From Flavobacteriaceae bacterium (GTDB taxonomy: Bacteria; Bacteroidota; Bacteroidia; Flavobacteriales; Flavobacteriaceae), in contig CANBWX010000001.1 of assembly GCA_947373225.1 (NCBI GenBank), positions 62,001 to 126,000 on the forward strand: a stretch of 64,000 nucleotides of DNA, read 5' to 3'. Every line of letters starts with the position of its first letter. Positions within the stretch are counted from its first letter, which is position 1. A program made the translations under genes and the position numbers. Below the pieces are notes generated by a model that was given only the letters and a program-made list of their open reading frames with translations, did not search any database and was not told the DNA's origin. This document shows positions 63,034-64,000 of this stretch, in pieces.

Positions 63034-63828
63034 ATGACACCAATAAAAGACCAAATAGCAGAAATAAAAACCAATGGATATCAACTTGATTTTGGAACTG
63101 TTTTCGAACATGCTTTCGAAAATTATAAAAAAATAGCCTTGTATGCAGGTTTACTCTTTTTTGTGTTTACAATATTACTTTACATTCTTATAACTGCTGG
63201 ATTTATCAGCTATATTGGAATTAAAAACATGGAAGAATTCCTTAATAACCTGAAAAGTTTTCAAACTCAAAAAACGATACCAACAAATATTCTACTACCG
63301 CTTAAAGCTGGTTTAATACTGTTTTCTAGTTTATTATCTCCTTTTATTGCTGGATTTTATAACATGGCGGATTGTGGTGAAAAAGGGAACGAATTTCATG
63401 TTTCAACGATGTTTAACTATTACAAAGCGCCTTATTTTTGGAATATTTTTAGCGCAACATTATTAATTTCGCTATTAAGTACTGGACTTTCTATTCTTTT
63501 GGAATTATCTGGATTCGAAATTACTGGACTTTTAATTTCTTTAACAATATCATTTCTGACCTTTTTGACAATACCATTAATCATTTTTGGAGACTTAAAT
63601 GCTATTGATGCAATAAAATCAAGTATTATAATTATTTCAAAACAACCAATTATCCTTTTAGGATTAGTTATAGTAGCCATTATTGCAGCACTAATTGGTC
63701 TATTCGGTTTATGTATTGGAATATTTTTTACCTATCCGTTTATGTTTTCAATGACATATGCTATTTATAGTTCTATTATTGGAATTAATTCCGAAGTAGA
63801 ATTGGAACAAGTAGATTTTGAAATTTAA
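63034..63828 (+). CDS. Integral membrane protein of unknown function
   Basis: A 264-residue protein with about six hydrophobic segments, starting with a short soluble part (KTNGYQLDFGTVFEHAFENY) and a helix (LYAGLLFFVFTILLYILITA). The pattern resembles a small polytopic family in Flavobacteria related to DUF-type membrane domains. I do not assign a function. Some genomes label similar proteins as a carotene oxygenase; nothing here, such as iron-binding His clusters, supports that. It lies 57 bases after the aldehyde dehydrogenase gene and is the last gene in the window. Confidence 0.78.
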   Translation: MTPIKDQIAEIKTNGYQLDFGTVFEHAFENYKKIALYAGLLFFVFTILLYILITAGFISYIGIKNMEEFLNNLKSFQTQKTIPTNILLPLKAGLILFSSLLSPFIAGFYNMADCGEKGNEFHVSTMFNYYKAPYFWNIFSATLLISLLSTGLSILLELSGFEITGLLISLTISFLTFLTIPLIIFGDLNAIDAIKSSIIIISKQPIILLGLVIVAIIAALIGLFGLCIGIFFTYPFMFSMTYAIYSSIIGINSEVELEQVDFEI

Positions 63829-64000
63829 TCTATTTAGAAATAACCTCGAAAATTTTTATTAATATTACAAAAAAACAATAACTAATCACAAGATAAGATC
63901 CCAAATCTAATCCTAACTTAACCAACAACGCCCCCAAATATGTTGAATAACATAATAGTATCAATTATTTCAACCGTAAATAATTATTTTTTGTTAAGTA

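Noticed and set aside
63034-63828. Naming the last protein a carotene oxygenase
   Set aside because: The name occurs for similar proteins, but the sequence shows only membrane helices and no conserved iron-binding histidines.

Overview
The window is AT-rich chromosomal DNA from a Bacteroidetes bacterium, most likely Flavobacterium or a close flavobacterial relative. The evidence is the protein families (DUF4159, DUF5723, PG_1098-like methyltransferase, DUF4369-type redoxin, carboxypeptidase-regulatory outer-membrane barrel), the weak ribosome binding sites, and promoter elements of the Bacteroidetes TTTG / TAnnTTTG type. I saw no rRNA, tRNA, CRISPR array, transposase or phage gene. Most of the window looks like stable core chromosome.

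Region by region: 1-6354 (minus strand) holds the end of gapA, pfkA and a large TamB-like protein. 6464-10677 (plus) holds tsaD, rsmE, a DUF4159 protein, a PG_1098-like methyltransferase and an unknown secreted protein. 10679-14180 (minus) holds a VanX-like dipeptidase and an outer-membrane barrel. 14518-22391 (plus) is a four-gene amidoligase/transglutaminase island: transglutaminase-DUF2126, circularly permuted ATP-grasp fused to alpha-E, a second transglutaminase, and a protein-glutaminase-like protein. 22488-25363 holds a TSUP transporter, a sulfurtransferase and an exported NIPSNAP protein. 25369-34276 (minus) holds an AI-2E transporter and a tripartite RND efflux operon led by a YncE-like beta-propeller, with an unexpected membrane protein inserted. 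34598-39402 (plus) holds L-serine dehydratase, a thioredoxin-like protein and a GH13 glycoside phosphorylase. 39503-51163 (minus) is a potassium block: two tiny membrane peptides (one of them KdpF), kdpA, kdpB, kdpC, a KdpD sensor split into separate proteins, kdpE and kup. 51325-52665 is an orphan NtrC-type regulator. 52743-56124 pairs a Nudix-type regulator with a divergent GH3 beta-glucosidase and a clear palindromic operator. 56298-63828 (plus) holds an acyltransferase, panB, a class C beta-lactamase-like hydrolase flanked by perfect inverted repeats, an RluA-type pseudouridine synthase, a DUF5723 protein, an aldehyde dehydrogenase and a membrane protein.

The best candidate for an under-described system is 14518-22391. 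Two predicted amide-bond-forming enzymes, two transglutaminase-fold proteins and a predicted protein-glutamine deamidase lie in one co-directional run. They could make, trim or modify a peptide or a protein tag, but no substrate is encoded recognisably nearby. Other points worth attention are the operator between the Nudix regulator and the GH3 gene, the split Kdp sensor with an unannotated 28-residue peptide, and the inverted-repeat-flanked hydrolase between panB and the pseudouridine synthase gene.
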